Below are positions 24,021-36,700 of a stretch of 64,000 nucleotides of DNA, piece by piece (positions within the stretch are counted from its first letter, which is position 1; each line of letters starts with the position of its first letter). The stretch comes from Parasitella parasitica (Eukaryota; Mucoromycota; Mucoromycetes; Mucorales; Mucoraceae): the NCBI GenBank assembly GCA_025201805.1, contig MU619253.1, positions 198,431-262,430 of the forward strand, written 5' to 3'. Position numbers and translations under genes: made by a program. The notes beneath the pieces were generated by a model that was given only the letters and a program-made list of their open reading frames with translations, had not been told where the DNA came from and did no database searches.

Positions 24021-24275
24021 AACAATGGCATCCTTTATTTAACCTGTAATTATTATCACATCCACACATATCTCTCTCGTAAGCACGTTAATACTATCCC
24101 TCTTATTCGAATAAAAACATTTACCATATACTAAACATCATAGCCTAATCGAATGTGAAAAACTACACCAAGAACCAGTTACACAGACGACAGCCGAAAT
24201 CCCCACACAGTCATGTATTGCTTTGAAACATCTTTTCTTTTTTTTTATCTCTCTCACATCTTGCAAACAATAAAC

Positions 24276-24512
24276 ATGAGCAACAGCCAGCCTACTGTCA
24301 TTGCAATTTTGAATAAACCTCCATCTGCCCAGCAGAGTAATTGTCAATCTCAAATCCATCCTGCCTTTCAAGGAACCAACGTTTTTCGATACCCAACACA
24401 TATGATATCTCAGCAGCAACGGCAACAGCCGCAACAACAATTCAATGCATCCACCACAAGTCCTATATTCTATGGCTATTCGCTTAATCCATACCAACAT
24501 AGCCGATTATAA
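24276..24512 (+). CDS. Hypothetical small Gln/Pro-rich protein
   Basis: A single-exon frame of 78 residues (MSNSQPTVIAILNKPPSAQQ...) rich in Gln, Pro, Ser and Asn, with a QQQRQQPQQQ segment and a C-terminus SLNPYQHSRL. It follows a pyrimidine-rich leader and a taaac-ATG context typical of this window. It looks disordered; no family is recognised. It ends 69 bp from the 3' end of the convergent kinase gene. Confidence 0.45.
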   Translation: MSNSQPTVIAILNKPPSAQQSNCQSQIHPAFQGTNVFRYPTHMISQQQRQQPQQQFNASTTSPIFYGYSLNPYQHSRL

Positions 24513-24580
24513 TGTTTGATATTAATAATAAACACTGGGGGGGGTTTTTTTTTATTATTTTATGTTATACACTATATATG

Positions 24581-27500
24581 TTATTGTTGGGATTTCTTCT
24601 TCCACCATGTCTTGCTTGCAGTCAGTTTGGGTGTAGTTGGAGATCCTGCCTGTGTCTGTCCAGTGGTCGGCTGCGACGATTTTCTTGCGTTGATCACTCT
24701 CATGTATTTCGAATCGTTGTCAAAAGTGTTTTGCTTCTTGCTTTCCTTTTTTCTAAAAATGCTTGTAAGCTGGGTGGAGATAGAACCTGTTGGCTTGGGT
24801 GCTATGGGAGAAGGAGCAGGAGCTGGTGCATATGCAGTAGCACCAAGTGAATGAGGACATTTGTCCATCAATGCAGGGTTTTTGGAGGTCCTAGAAGCAA
24901 TAAGGCACTCTGGACATTTTCCTTGGGCCTTGAGCTACATATGCAGTGCTGTTAACAGGTGTTTATACAGAGGATACATGTACATACCACGTTCTGCTCA
25001 AAGCATTTAAGATGGCAAACAAGTCCACAACCAGAAGTACACATGGAGGCAGTATCATCAGTACCCTGCTTGCAGATGGGACACATTGGGCCAGATCCTA
25101 GCATAACCTATCAATATCACCTTTCATCAACCTCTGTAAAGATGTTGTTTATACCTTCTTCGAATGTAATTTTGACCATAGCGTGGCTATGGCCGATAGG
25201 AAATGAGATTGTGCTTTTGGGAGACGACAGGCTGATAGAAGAAGTTTTGCGTTTTGGGACTCGATGACTAGTAGTATCCAACATGGTAAAATTTTCATCC
25301 TTTTTCACACTCTTCTTAAGATAGCTCTGCAGTATGGTGCTGTTATTATTGACGACGGCTGTCGGTGAGGATGGCGTGTTTGGTGGTGGCACACTTCTTT
25401 CTTTGTGCAATACCCAAGGATGATGCATAAGGTGTATTGCTTTTGGTCTTTCTACTGGATTTTTTTTGAAGCACAATTTCAAAAAGTCCTTCAAATCCTG
25501 CGATGATGCATTCAGTGTTATATGCAAGTATACAGCAGTAATTGAGTGGACTTACATCTGATATGTTCTCAGGTAGAGGAGGACAGTCGTCTTCGACAAT
25601 CTTGAACATGGCTGTCATTGTTAATAGATCTGCATAGGGCGGTTTTCCTGTGCATAGTTCGATGACAGTACAGCCCAAAGACCTGCAGCACATGATTGAG
25701 TATCTGTATCATAGATGCCTATGCATTACAACTTACCATATATCAGACTGAACTGATGCCCCTTTAAGTTCGATGACCTCAGGTGACACTAGCAAAAGAT
25801 TGTGTTATATTAGCAGCTATATACGCTCGCAATCAAAGGAACTCACTCCAAAATGGTGTTCCAGAAACTAGGTTCTCCTCATGGTTCTTCAGTTTCAAAT
25901 TCAACGAAACACCAAAATCAGACAATTTGACATCACCGGCTTTTGTAGTAAGGATATTAGCAGCCTTCAAATCGCAATGAACAACGTCTTGCTGGTGCAG
26001 ATAAGCCAGGCCTTGCAAGATGTCATGGCAGTACGAAGCGACGAGGTGCTCTGGCAAAGCGTTTCCAAAATGTTTAAGCGTGTGTAACAAAGAACCATTC
26101 TCAACGTACTCCAACACAATATTCATGTGCTCATGTGTCTGAATGAACCCTTCGTATTTAACAATGTTGCCATGTGTCAGTGAGCTGAGTAAAGAGGCTT
26201 CTTGCATCATGTCTTCGATATCAGCTTGTCTTGAATCTTTCAGGTTGATCTGCTTTACTGCAACGGTTTTACCAGATATTAAATCAAGGGCCCTACACAT
26301 ATCATGTCAGCATGGAGAGATGGTGATTACACGCATTCATACACACCTGAACACTGTGCCAAAATGGCCTTTTCCAATCACATTTCCTAGTTTCTAGCAG
26401 AATAAACGGGTCAATGACTGTTGCAATGCTGGCGTTACAAATCATACTTACATAACGGGCAATGATATTACCGTCTTGATCGCAATGATCTAGTATATTG
26501 CGGTTTTCGATAGTAGGCGAAATTAGCGAGGGCGGTATGTTGGGAGATAGCAAGTCCAGCGAGCCGATTGATTTGCAACGACCATGGTGTGTGGATTTCG
26601 GTAATTCGGATGTTGGTGTGGTGACAATAGAAGGTGGTGTCATTATCTCTGACTTGACTCGCATTAATGCAGCATCTGTTCGTCTTCTAGCTCTTGGCTG
26701 CAGTGAGGTCCTCTTTGAAGAAGGTTCCTGCACCTTGATGGTAGGCGGTAGTGTCTCCTCTTCAATTATGTCGTTGAATTTAAACAAGTTTTCTTCGTGA
26801 GGTCTGCGCATACTTGAGCTTATTGATGGCGAAGGCTTCTGGCTGTCGTTGCTGTTGTTGATGGACCAAGTCTGGTATTTAACAAAGTGCGGCTCATTAC
26901 CCTGCTGCTGATGGCTAGCACGAGATTTGGAGAATAATAAAGAGAGCTTCTTTGTAGGGCTTTTGTTGCTGTGTCTGCTGCTTGTAGTGCCGGTTGAAGA
27001 AACGGTACTTTTTGAGCTTGTTGGATGTATTTTTAATGATGGGGGTGATGAGGCTGTTGTTACAGGAGCAAACAGGGCTTCAAACAGATTCTGAACCTTG
27101 TTTCCATTGGGCGTAGTTGCTTTTGATTGCGGTTGAATAGTCGAAGATCTTTTTCTATTCTTGCGTCTTGTACCGTAACCACTGTCGCCAGAAGATGAGT
27201 GCGTATGGCTTGGCTTACTATCGTAAAAGTCGTTCTCTTCATCAAGATCGACGGTGGAAAAAGTGTTGTTCAAGAAGCTCTGCACAGACATTTGGTCTTC
27301 TTCGTCGTCGCTTTTGAAAGTTGTAATATCAAAAGGGCCAAAACCAGGTACGCAATTAGGTCTTTGAATATCAAACGGTGGTTCACCCCACGTAGGTTCT
27401 GAAAGAGAGGAAGATGTAGAAAAAGATCTGTAATGTCCTGATTTTCTAGTAGAAGGAGGAGTGGGACAGCTAGGCAGCGCTTTATTGCTGTAATGTTTGC

Positions 27501-28024
27501 ATAACGAGTCTGGCGAGAGTATCGGGTCGTGTTGCTTGATGGCAGTGTCAGACGTTTGTATAGCTATGTTTTCCTCCTCTTGATCTTCCCTGATTTGATG
27601 GTGCTGCTGCTGCTTATGCTCCTGATAATGCCCCTGTTTATCATCCTTATTGATATCACCTGTCTTTCTAGCAGGAATTGTCAAGTTAGCATGTAGATTA
27701 TGATTAGCAAGACTCTTCATTCTTGTGAGTTTTTCTGGTTTTGGCATTAATGCAGTTTCACTATTAGATCTTTGTTTTCGAGTGTTTGGTAAAAGTAGAT
27801 CAATTGTGTATGATTGTGATCTTGTGGGTTTTGTTTGTTCTATAGTCGATTCGCCAGCAAATCTCTTGCAAGAATAAGTGTGTGCAAATATCAAAATGGT
27901 TGAAATAACCTTGGAAAGAGAAAGTGGAAAGAAGAATGAATGTAAGGCGATATCCCTTTTTTTTTTCTTTTGCTATATACAAAAAGATTGAAATAATTAC
28001 TGTATTCATATTTTCACCATTCAT
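24581..28024 (-). CDS. STE-like protein kinase of Cdc7/SepH type with C-terminal zinc finger
   Basis: Minus-strand exons: large 5' exon down to 26452, then 26393-26347, 26292-25847, 25788-25737, 25682-25556, 25497-25155, 25097-24988 and 24934-24581. The N-terminal half (about 480 residues) is Ser/Thr/Gln-rich and disordered. The kinase domain follows: [48 protein letters not shown], then [10 protein letters not shown] and a [13 protein letters not shown] end. This resembles Cdc7/SepH kinases of the septation initiation network. The catalytic loop is HCD, not HRD. After the kinase a Cys/His cluster ([31 protein letters not shown]) forms a RING/PHD/C1-like zinc finger in the same frame. The 5' end is uncertain: the big exon reads to about 27900 without a good ATG, and a possible first exon starts at 28024 (MNGENMNT) before an intron. 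A 69-nt poly-T lies just upstream. Confidence 0.8.
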
Positions 28025-28078
28025 TAAATCACTAGCAGTAAATAAGTCGTGCGATTGTAGACCAAACTGATTATCATT

Positions 28079-28086
<8 letters not shown>

Positions 28087-28155
<69 letters not shown>
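28087..28155. repeat. Long poly-T tract
   Basis: About 69 uninterrupted T. It sits just upstream of the putative first exon of the minus-strand kinase, so it would be transcribed as poly-A in the leader if the promoter lies further right. No target-site duplication was found around it. Confidence 0.8.
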
Positions 28156-29967
28156 CGTAATTATGCAATTTAACAACTTACATCTTTTGCAGCTCTCAAG
28201 AACAAATTAATTCGATCTTCCTAATAGTCAAGTTGAATTTTGGCTTAATTTCCTTTATTGTCTGGCAACTCCCTTTTTGAATTACTCCTTCTATTTCATC
28301 CCATCTCCCTGCTCTATCTCTCTCTATTTTCGGTACTCCTAATATCCCAATTCACACCCACCCCCTCTATTGTATTATATTTATATTTACCGGGTGCTTG
28401 TCATCATCTTGCACTATATTATATTTATCTGTTAAGTATTCAGTATCGACCAGAAACTGAACGATTCTATTACATTTAAATTAGTCCATTTGACCATAAA
28501 TATTGCTATAAACAACAGACTTGTAGAGAATAAATCCATCTTTAAGACAGAAATGAAGGTCATTGGAAGCAAGCCGAAGATCCAGTATTGACTCTATCCA
28601 ATATTTTGCTAATAGTGTTTGTTTTTGAACGGTATAAAGGTGCTGGTGTGATAGCTGTGGTAGGTATACTGAACGCGAGATCGAGGTCATGTAGTGGTTG
28701 ATGTATGGAATTTGAATGGGAATAAGGAAGAAGGGGGAAAATAAAAAAGAACAAGTTGCCTGAAAGAGTAGAAAATCTTTGATGCCTCTCTTTCCTCTTG
28801 TGTGTGGGTGTGGCATGGCTTTCTCAATATTTCTCGACGAGTTTGAAATTGCAATGCATAGTTTCATTGGTCAAAGATGGACAGGGTCAATCAGGTAATA
28901 ACTATAAACATTCTCATCAAATAATATCTGTTGTTGATGTCCAGTAGCAGTACTGCGTACCGGCAGAAATATTCTGTGGAAAAATAAGGCAGGGTTTAGC
29001 TTTACCATTGAAAATGAAACCTTCCCCAATATAATCTATTCAAATATTAATTGCGTTGAAGGATATTGATGAGGATAATTACAAAAACAAAACTAAAATG
29101 AGATGCTGCTAAAATTTTTAAGACGTTGGTCAAATGCTTATTTACAAAAGCTCTGAAAGTACCTCGACTTTTAGTGTGGCATATTGATGTATCTTGCGTT
29201 TTCGAGAAAACCGAATAGTATTTTGGAGTTGACCACTCTAAAAGTGTTGTCTGATGAAGAAACGGCCGATAAATTGTTCTGGGTAATAGTAAGCAAGCGA
29301 CGATCATTGTGCCCGTCTTCTCGATTTAGATTTTTTATCAAAATAGAAAATCTTTAAATATTCGTGTATCGTGTGGCTCATGGATAACATGTCTTCTACA
29401 CATATTATTATATGGTATTTACTTGTGGGAAAGATACAGTTTTCGGTCTAGACAAATACGACATCTCACTCAGCCTTGTTTTACTACGCTAATTTTGTTT
29501 CGATTAAAAAGATCTCATATCCAGGCACGGATGGTTTTGAAAATATGATTCTGGATTATTTAATTAAATCGCTGAATTCTCATAACAAAAAGATGGTTAC
29601 TTCTGACAGCTGCGAGTAATCTAGAAACCAAAATGCTATGTTGGATAAACAACTGATTAAAGCTTAGACAACAGTATTGTATAGTGTAGATAGGATGCTA
29701 TACGCTGTTTCGATAGTAGGTGCGTCAAAAATTGGATAATATATAGATGATATACAGTTATAGCCTTATTTAAGCTTTTTGCCAAGGAAACGAATTTCAT
29801 CATAAATTAGTTTATTTTGTATCAAATTATCTGAAGATGATTGTCGTTCCGCTTTAATCTATATATATGAAATCGAATGATCCATAAATAAACTTCTTAT
29901 TTGGAATTAGCTTCCTTTCTCTTTCTCTTTCTCTTTCACATTTTTACTTTTCCTCTTTGTTCATCTC
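28156..29967. other. Large intergenic region, no supported gene
   Basis: Short open frames, including 28481-28867 (minus, 128 codons) and 29047-29307, have no recognisable features. A pyrimidine-rich leader (cttt repeats at 29912-29937) and a taaataaac element precede the PLC-like gene. Confidence 0.5.
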
Positions 29968-31108
29968 ATGTATATTTCATCTCTATCTATATTAGCTATT
30001 ACTACAGCCTTCGCCTCGTTGGCTGTAAATGCTCAACAACTCTGTAATGGATATGCTGAATTGTGTGATAAACCTTATAACACATTGACTTATGTCTTGA
30101 CCCACAACTCATATGGTTATGAGGCTAATCCAGCCGCCAATCAAGCTTGCCCTGTAAATACACAACTCACAGATGGTGTTAGAAGTCTCAAATTATCAGC
30201 TATTAAAACTTCAAATGCGACAACTGCGACCATTTCGGCTGATAGTATTCAGCTCTGCCATACATCCTGCTCTATATTAGACGCAGGTGCTGCAGTCCAT
30301 ACCCTCAAAGTGATTGCAGACTGGGTAAAGAACAATCCAAATGAAGTTGTCACCATTATGTGGAATAATCTCGGTGAATTCACAACGGATGCATTTGCTG
30401 CCGCTTATAATGCCAGTGGCCTTACTGATTATGCTTATATTCAAGAATCTGGTAACTATACTTGGCCAACACTATCTCAGATGATTACTAGCGGAAAGCG
30501 AGTAGTTAACTTCATGGACGAGGGAACCAATACCACAGCATTGCCATGGTAAGAGTGGCTCTTTGTAACGCATATATCATTGTCTAATTAATTTCTACTC
30601 CTTTATTAGGCTTCTCCCAGAATGGAATTTTGTTTTCGAAACACCTTACAACAATCACAATGAAACAGCATTTAATTGTGTCATTGACCGACCTTATGAG
30701 CCTCACAATCCAACTGAAGTAATGTATGTAATGAACCACTTTTTGTATGGCACATTGACTTTGGGCGCAACTGTAATTGAAATCCCACAAAAGGGCACTG
30801 CCAATATCACCAACGGCGATTCCTCGCTTTTGAAACAAGCTGAAACCTGCTCGCAGACTTTTGGTCGCCAACCCAATTTTTTGGAGATCGATTTTTACAA
30901 CAAAGGCGATGCCCTGAAGATTGCGGCACAACTGAACAATGTTACCTACACGGCTCCATCTCAATTACAATGCGATGTTTATGAGGCAACTGCTTCTAGC
31001 ACACAGAGGGGAAGTAGCTCATCAGAAGCAAATAATCAACACATTGTCATGTATGGCACCACGCTGCTATTATGTTTGGTGGCAACTGCTTTTTGTACTT
31101 TTTTTTAG
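29968..31108 (+). CDS. Secreted GPI-anchored PLC-like phosphodiesterase (TIM-barrel family)
   Basis: Two exons (29968-30548 and 30610-31108) encode 359 residues. A signal peptide (MYISSLSILAITTAFASLAV) is followed by CNGYAELCDKPYNTLTYVLTHNSYG, characteristic of fungal PI-PLC X-like proteins. The first active-site His is in THNSY and the second probably in QLCHTSC. WVKNNPNEVVTIMWNN and GKRVVNFMDEG are further barrel strands. Several NxT/S sites suggest glycosylation. The C-terminus has a Ser-rich stretch and a hydrophobic tail (TTLLLCLVATAFCTFF), a GPI-attachment signal. The true substrate is unknown; many members lack a demonstrated activity. Confidence 0.88.
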
Positions 31109-32392
31109 ATGGTTACAATTTACTTTATATTTTTCTTGTATTTCTATTTTTATATACACACCTGTTACATATGTATACAGTAAAACAAGATCATGTTTCA
31201 GGCACACGGATAATTGTATTATGAATACATTATATAGTTGTCATTAACTTGAATGCGATAGATGCATGTCCTATAATAAATACCTGTATGAAAATTTGGC
31301 CGAAACCCCTCGTCTTACTTGGCTTGGATTAACAAATAGCAGCAGCTCTGAAAGTTAAGATGGCCTTTAATAAAGCGCATATTATATATTTGTAAAGGGC
31401 AAATGTGATAGTATAGCCTTTGGTATCAAAGGAAAATGACCAAACCGGAAGAGAATATTGATGTTACAATAGAATCCACAGAACGATATTGGTAAGATAC
31501 ATAGTAAAATATTGGTAATTTATGAGAACGTGTTCTGTAGCATAATTAAGGAAACAAAACCGATTGTCTTGAATAACAATTAATAATATATGTAAAGAGA
31601 AGGCATTTGTCTTTTGTACGAGGACAAAGTAGTTTCCGCGATTATAACTAGAACAATCGGTTAGAGATTAAACAATAACCTGAAGAATACTTGGCACCTA
31701 ACAATTTATATATATACTTCTACTATTGTCATGTCGAACATGTATTGTTACAAAAACATTCAGTAATCAATGATGGTAGCACCGTACCTAGAAATATTAT
31801 TTCAGGCATTTACAGACAATCAAATGAAGAGCCTAAGCGTGCATACTATTGCTAAAATTGTATTTTTTATTATACAAAATAACCAAATGCACGTGTTTTA
31901 AAGTAAGCAGATGTACAAAATATTTTGTACCATAAAGAACAAAAGCTGTTGCGAATTGTTTTGTATTATTGATGTGCATTATCATCAACTTGGGAAAAAA
32001 TCGACTTAAAACTTAAAACTAAGCCAAGAAGTGTACATTTGGAAGCAAGTAAAAAATATCCGAAAATATGACAATATGATACATAATTGTGGTTACGGGC
32101 TATTAAGTTTTGTCAGACGGTTCACTTCAAAAAGCTAATATATGATGATCACTTGACGTTTTCAACATTATAAAGAAGATCTGTGCGAAGGAGTTATTAG
32201 CCACACTGGTCAGGCATATTTTCTATTTTCTACTAATAAAAACAACGCTCAAAATTCAATGCGAAGTGTTAAGACATATGTTTTTGCTGCAAATGGTTAA
32301 AGAGAATCTCGAGTTGCTATTTTGATTAGTTAGATCAAAAGGGTATTAATGAGAATAATTCTATTATTAAACCAGGTGTTCCAAAATGAAAA
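31109..32392. other. Intergenic region, no gene seen
   Basis: AT-rich, with an AATAAA-like element near 31276. No long open frames or recognisable repeats appear until the dispersed repeat begins at about 32393. Confidence 0.5.
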
Positions 32393-32556
32393 CATAACTT
32401 TTGATAAACACATCGCCCAGTGGAAATCAAGCTATGCGCAGATAGCGATGATCATACGTGCTTTAATGAAGCATAAAACAGGCTTTATGTTGCTCTTTAT
32501 CATAGCTTATCAGCTTTTACATGCTAATTTTCATATGGCTTCTGCAGACAATTTTA
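32393..32556 (+). repeat. Dispersed repeat family, copy A
   Basis: 164 bp beginning cataacttttgataaacac, closely similar to 46459-46621 and more distantly to about 46770-46890. Shared blocks include gcccagtggaaa, tagcgatgatcat, acaggctttatgttgctc and attttcatatggcttct. The copy lies in an open frame (32349-32804, 151 codons) whose translation contains HIAQWKSSYAQIAMI and KTGFMLLFIIAY. Upstream ggtgttccaaaatgaaaa resembles DNA-transposon termini, but this is inference. Confidence 0.7.
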
Positions 32557-32844
32557 GATTACAATGCAAACACATAAGAATGTTATCGCATTGCCTCCAT
32601 GCAAAATTTGTTTATCCTAATATGGATGTTGCTTGGCTAGACTTTTGGAATCTCGAATGGAAACCTCGCAATTGGACTAGTGTTGATATTACGAAATATC
32701 CTGTTCATAATTACAGGTTCTTTCCCATGACGATCTTTATACGTTTTTTTTGGCCAAGTTATTTTTTATTGTCTTTTTTTTTTTTTTTTTGGAAAAAAGA
32801 TTAATGTGCATTATAACGATTGAGTAATCAAGTATTCAAGGGAA
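32557..32844. other. Sequence downstream of repeat copy A
   Basis: The open frame begun in the repeat continues to 32804, ending in a T16 tract and GGAAAAAAG. No independent gene evidence. Confidence 0.4.
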
Positions 32845-33474
32845 TTAAGCTACGCCATCCCAATAATCTCTGATCATATCAATAGGTCTCATGATAAGGC
32901 TACTAATAGCTAAGGGATAGCCTTGAGTAGGAGCACTTGGATGGGGTCTTGTAACAGTTACAGGTTTATGAGCCTTGAAAGAAGCACCCACACGTTTCAA
33001 TTCATCTTCGGTGCAATGTTGAGTCAATAAAGGTAAAACCTCTTTCTCTTCTTGTTCCACATGCTTCAAGACACCGTCCATAGCAATTTCAAGCTTGAAG
33101 TCAAATTGCTTGGGATTGGCCTTGATATCTGCATATCTGACACGATACATCAACTCACGCAACTCTTGATGTTCTGATAAACTACGGCGATATTCTTCTT
33201 CGCCGATTCCACCGCCAACTTTTTCTCTCAGTAAAGGATACATCAACAATTGCTCACACTCGTCATGTTGAACCAGGACCTTGACCAAGCTGTTTCTCAC
33301 CCTGACCTTTTCATCCAGATTAGTACAAGCTTTGTATCTTTCGAATAGAGCCTTGGCATGATTATGATCGGCAATAACCAAATCAACAATGTTTTCTGAT
33401 TTTGTAAAAATGGGAGCTCCGGTTAAACCGACAGCGGCTCCAAATTTGCTTGCGGCGTTGCTAGGGTTTGCCAT
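32845..33474 (-). CDS. Hemerythrin (HHE cation-binding) domain protein
   Basis: Single-exon 209-residue protein. The start at MANPSNAASKFGAAVG (33474) is preferred over an in-frame ATG at 33534, because a TATA box (tatataaag) sits only a few bases upstream of the latter. Iron-ligand motifs of hemerythrin-like four-helix bundles are present: DLVIADHNHAKALFERY, KVLVQHDECEQLLMYPLL, SEHQELRELMY and KHVEQEEKEVLPLLTQH. Such proteins bind a di-iron centre and sense or buffer O2, NO or iron; the exact role in fungi is not settled. The C-terminal 40 residues are an extension. Confidence 0.88.
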   Translation of the reverse strand: MANPSNAASKFGAAVGLTGAPIFTKSENIVDLVIADHNHAKALFERYKACTNLDEKVRVRNSLVKVLVQHDECEQLLMYPLLREKVGGGIGEEEYRRSLSEHQELRELMYRVRYADIKANPKQFDFKLEIAMDGVLKHVEQEEKEVLPLLTQHCTEDELKRVGASFKAHKPVTVTRPHPSAPTQGYPLAISSLIMRPIDMIRDYWDGVA

Positions 33475-33534
33475 TTTATTTGCTTTCCAGGATGCGTTAT
33501 GAAGATAAGAAGAAAAGCTGTACAAGCAGCTCAC

Positions 33535-33546
33535 TTTATATATTTC
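33535..33546 (-). promoter_or_regulatory. TATA box of the hemerythrin-like gene
   Basis: Minus-strand tatataaag about 62-70 nt upstream of the chosen start codon at 33474. Confidence 0.6.
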
Positions 33547-33770
33547 TAAAAATTAAAATGATTATGGTATGATAATATCATTACGAGACTCATTACAAGA
33601 CAAATACGTAATGTTGATGAATCATTTACAATTACTTTTGATGGCATTTGATCTATTTCCACAAACCTTATTGGCCATTGTTTTGAACAAAAGCATCAAA
33701 AATCCTGCAGCATACGAAAAAAAAAAAAAAAAATAACAACTGTACCTTTTTCTTTTTAGGAACCAAAACT

Positions 33771-36700
33771 ATGCCGTTTGCTTCACCATCTTTTGAAGAC
33801 TTCTGCAACTTCCTCGACAAACTATCGTCTATTAAGAGTAATGAAAAAAGAAAGACATTGCAAAGCTTTATCAACAAATGGGTGCGAGGATATGGACCTG
33901 ATGTTTACGACGCGATACGCCTATTGTTTCCAAAAGTAAGGTTGAGTGCTATAAACTATATGGATGACTACTAACTTGTAGAGCACAGGGAGATGACGAG
34001 AGAAAATACAATTTGAAAGAAGATAAGCTTGCAGCAGTCTTGATAAAAGCATTGGTTATAGACCCAACTTCTGCTGATGGTATTCGTTTGAAGAAATACA
34101 AGCAGCCAGTTGCTCATAATGAGGTAGCATTATACACAGATTTACATTGATTTATCAACTAAAACTATTCCGTAGAAAACTGCTGGTAATTTCCCTCTCA
34201 TCGCATTTGAGGAAATTCAAAAGAGATCAATTGTACAGAGATCAACACAAACAGTAAGAGACACCAATAATTATTTAGACAAATTAGCAGACAGAGAAAG
34301 CAAAGAAGATCAAACAAATATATTCAAAGAAATGCTCAACAAGTACACAGCACAGCAGGTTCAATGGATCATTCGCATCATTTTAAAAGGTACGGGTATT
34401 AATGTTGTGTGAAAACGACGTACTGATAACAAGTTAATGCAAGATATGAAGATTCAATGCGGCGAGAAGCAGATATTGAACGCAATTTACGATGGAGCAT
34501 ATGACGAATGGACAGCCAACAAGTCACTGCATGCAATTTGTAAATTGGGGTCATACACTGTGGAAGGGGAAGGCGGTACAACGCTTCAAGTAAATAGACA
34601 CAACGCAGACAATGCGCACTCTGAACTAAACGCTTGTACATTTACATAGAAGCAAAGACGCCAACGACTTCAATTATTCAACATGTTTATACCTCAAACA
34701 TGCGATCCATTCAGCGAGAAATTATACGATCAACTAGAGAAACCTTTTTATGTAGAGAAAAAGCTAGATGGAGAACGAGTTCTTATGCACTTTGACAGGG
34801 AAAAGGATGAATTTTTATGGCATTCAAGACGAAGAATCGAAGAAAACTACTTGTACGGATCATCTTCAAAAGACATGACTAAATTGTCGGGTCATATTCA
34901 CAGAGGAATCAATGCAAAAAGGTAACACGAACTACAGCTGTGTTAAAAGAAGAGATGGCTAAAAACTTTAAACAGGATTATCCTAGACGGTGAAATGATA
35001 GCATATCACCCTGTTGAAAACATCTTTTTGGAATTTGGCACACTAAAAGATGCTGCGAAACGAGACATCAATGATCCGGTACTTCCCCACCCTTGCTGTA
35101 ATGTCATTAATTAATTAGTTTGCTTTTTCTCTTTCTCTGATCACACGACTAATATCACCCGTTGTAGTCGTTGTATTTGACATACTCATGGTGGACGACA
35201 CTCCTTTGATTGAAAATAAGCTCGAAGACCGCTTGAAAGTACTTAACGCCGTTGTCAAAGAACAGAATATGCATCTAAGATTCATGAGCAGATTAGAAAT
35301 GGAGACTCGAGAGGAAATCAATAGTGAATTGGAAAAAGTCTTACTGAATCGAGAAGAAGGGCTTGTTATCAAAGACAAAAGCTCCACATATCAGATTGAT
35401 AAACGATCGTCGAGATGGCTGAAATATAAACCGATTTACATGGATTCTATGGTGGATACGTGCGACCTGCTACTGGTAGGAGCAAGATACGGTAGTGGTC
35501 GTCTGGGTGGTAAATTGGGCAGCATATTATGCGCTGTTCGAGATGATAGAATTCCAGACACAGAGCCTCCAAAGTTTGCGACTTTAACATTAGCGGGCAG
35601 TATGAAAGGGGAAATCGTAAGAGAGTTGATGTGAGTAGTTTGATATCCTCCGCGTTCAGCATGCTGATACAGTATATATCACAGGCATTTGATGAAGACA
35701 GTATCAGATCATGATCCTAAAAAAATTCCAGATTGGATGGTTCACCCTAGACCAGGCGAATCGTTTGACAAAGTGGTTGATTATCAAGAGCAAGTGCTAT
35801 GTATAGTTTATATTCAAGTGTGTATACACTAACAAAAAGGTGTTTTAATTAGTGGTATTGTGGTAGAGGTCAAGGGCACGGAAATTGTGGACTCCAGTAA
35901 GTGAATGACACGGGTGCACTATTCGAAATACTCATTTTTTGTATGTAAAAGCAAAGTTTGGCACACAATGCACTTTACGATTTCCAAAATATGTTGGACT
36001 GAGATCAGATAAAGGGTGGCAAGATGTGATGACTTTTTCGGACGTGCTCAGGGCCCGCTCAGAAGGCGCTGTAGGCAAGAAAAGGGATGCTGATGACAGA
36101 ATGTAAGTGTTAATGGTTCCTTTTACAGGGTGTGCATTCTGTTCTTACTATATATATAAGTGTCAGAGACAGTGGTAAAAGATCAAAAAGGGTGGGTTAT
36201 CTTCGATGAAATATACACATGCAAACGTTAAATGGATTGCGTTTTCAGGGAGCATCGTTACTACCCAGTCAGCAAGGCATAGACTCGAGCAATGTCGTCC
36301 AAAAAACGTCGATATTTGAGGGCAAAGTGTTTTGTAAGTAGATTGAAAATGGATTAAAAAGTGCAAGTCTCATATAACCATGCAGATGTCATGAATGGTA
36401 CCAAACTGACGGATTATGAGCCCAGTGGCATACTAAAGAACGATTTGGACTTGCTGATTAAAGAAAATGGCGGCGAATACCGACAAAATAAAACGGCCGA
36501 TGTAATTGTAGCAGGAGTTCACAGTAGGTAACGGCATAGGTGTACGGAAAAACTACTTAATTCTGATGAAATAGACTCGCGAGTGGATAGCAGCATACAG
36601 GCAGACAAGGACCGAGATATACTACATCCTAGCTACATCTTGGATTCCATCGACGCGCAAAGATTACAGCCTATTGGCCCCAAGTACATGTTTTACACAT

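Noticed and set aside
28481-28867. 128-codon minus-strand open frame
   Set aside because: No domain and no flanking exon evidence; coding potential not convincing.
33475-33534. Longer N-terminus for the hemerythrin-like protein
   Set aside because: The upstream ATG lies directly beside the TATA box, so it would probably precede the transcription start.
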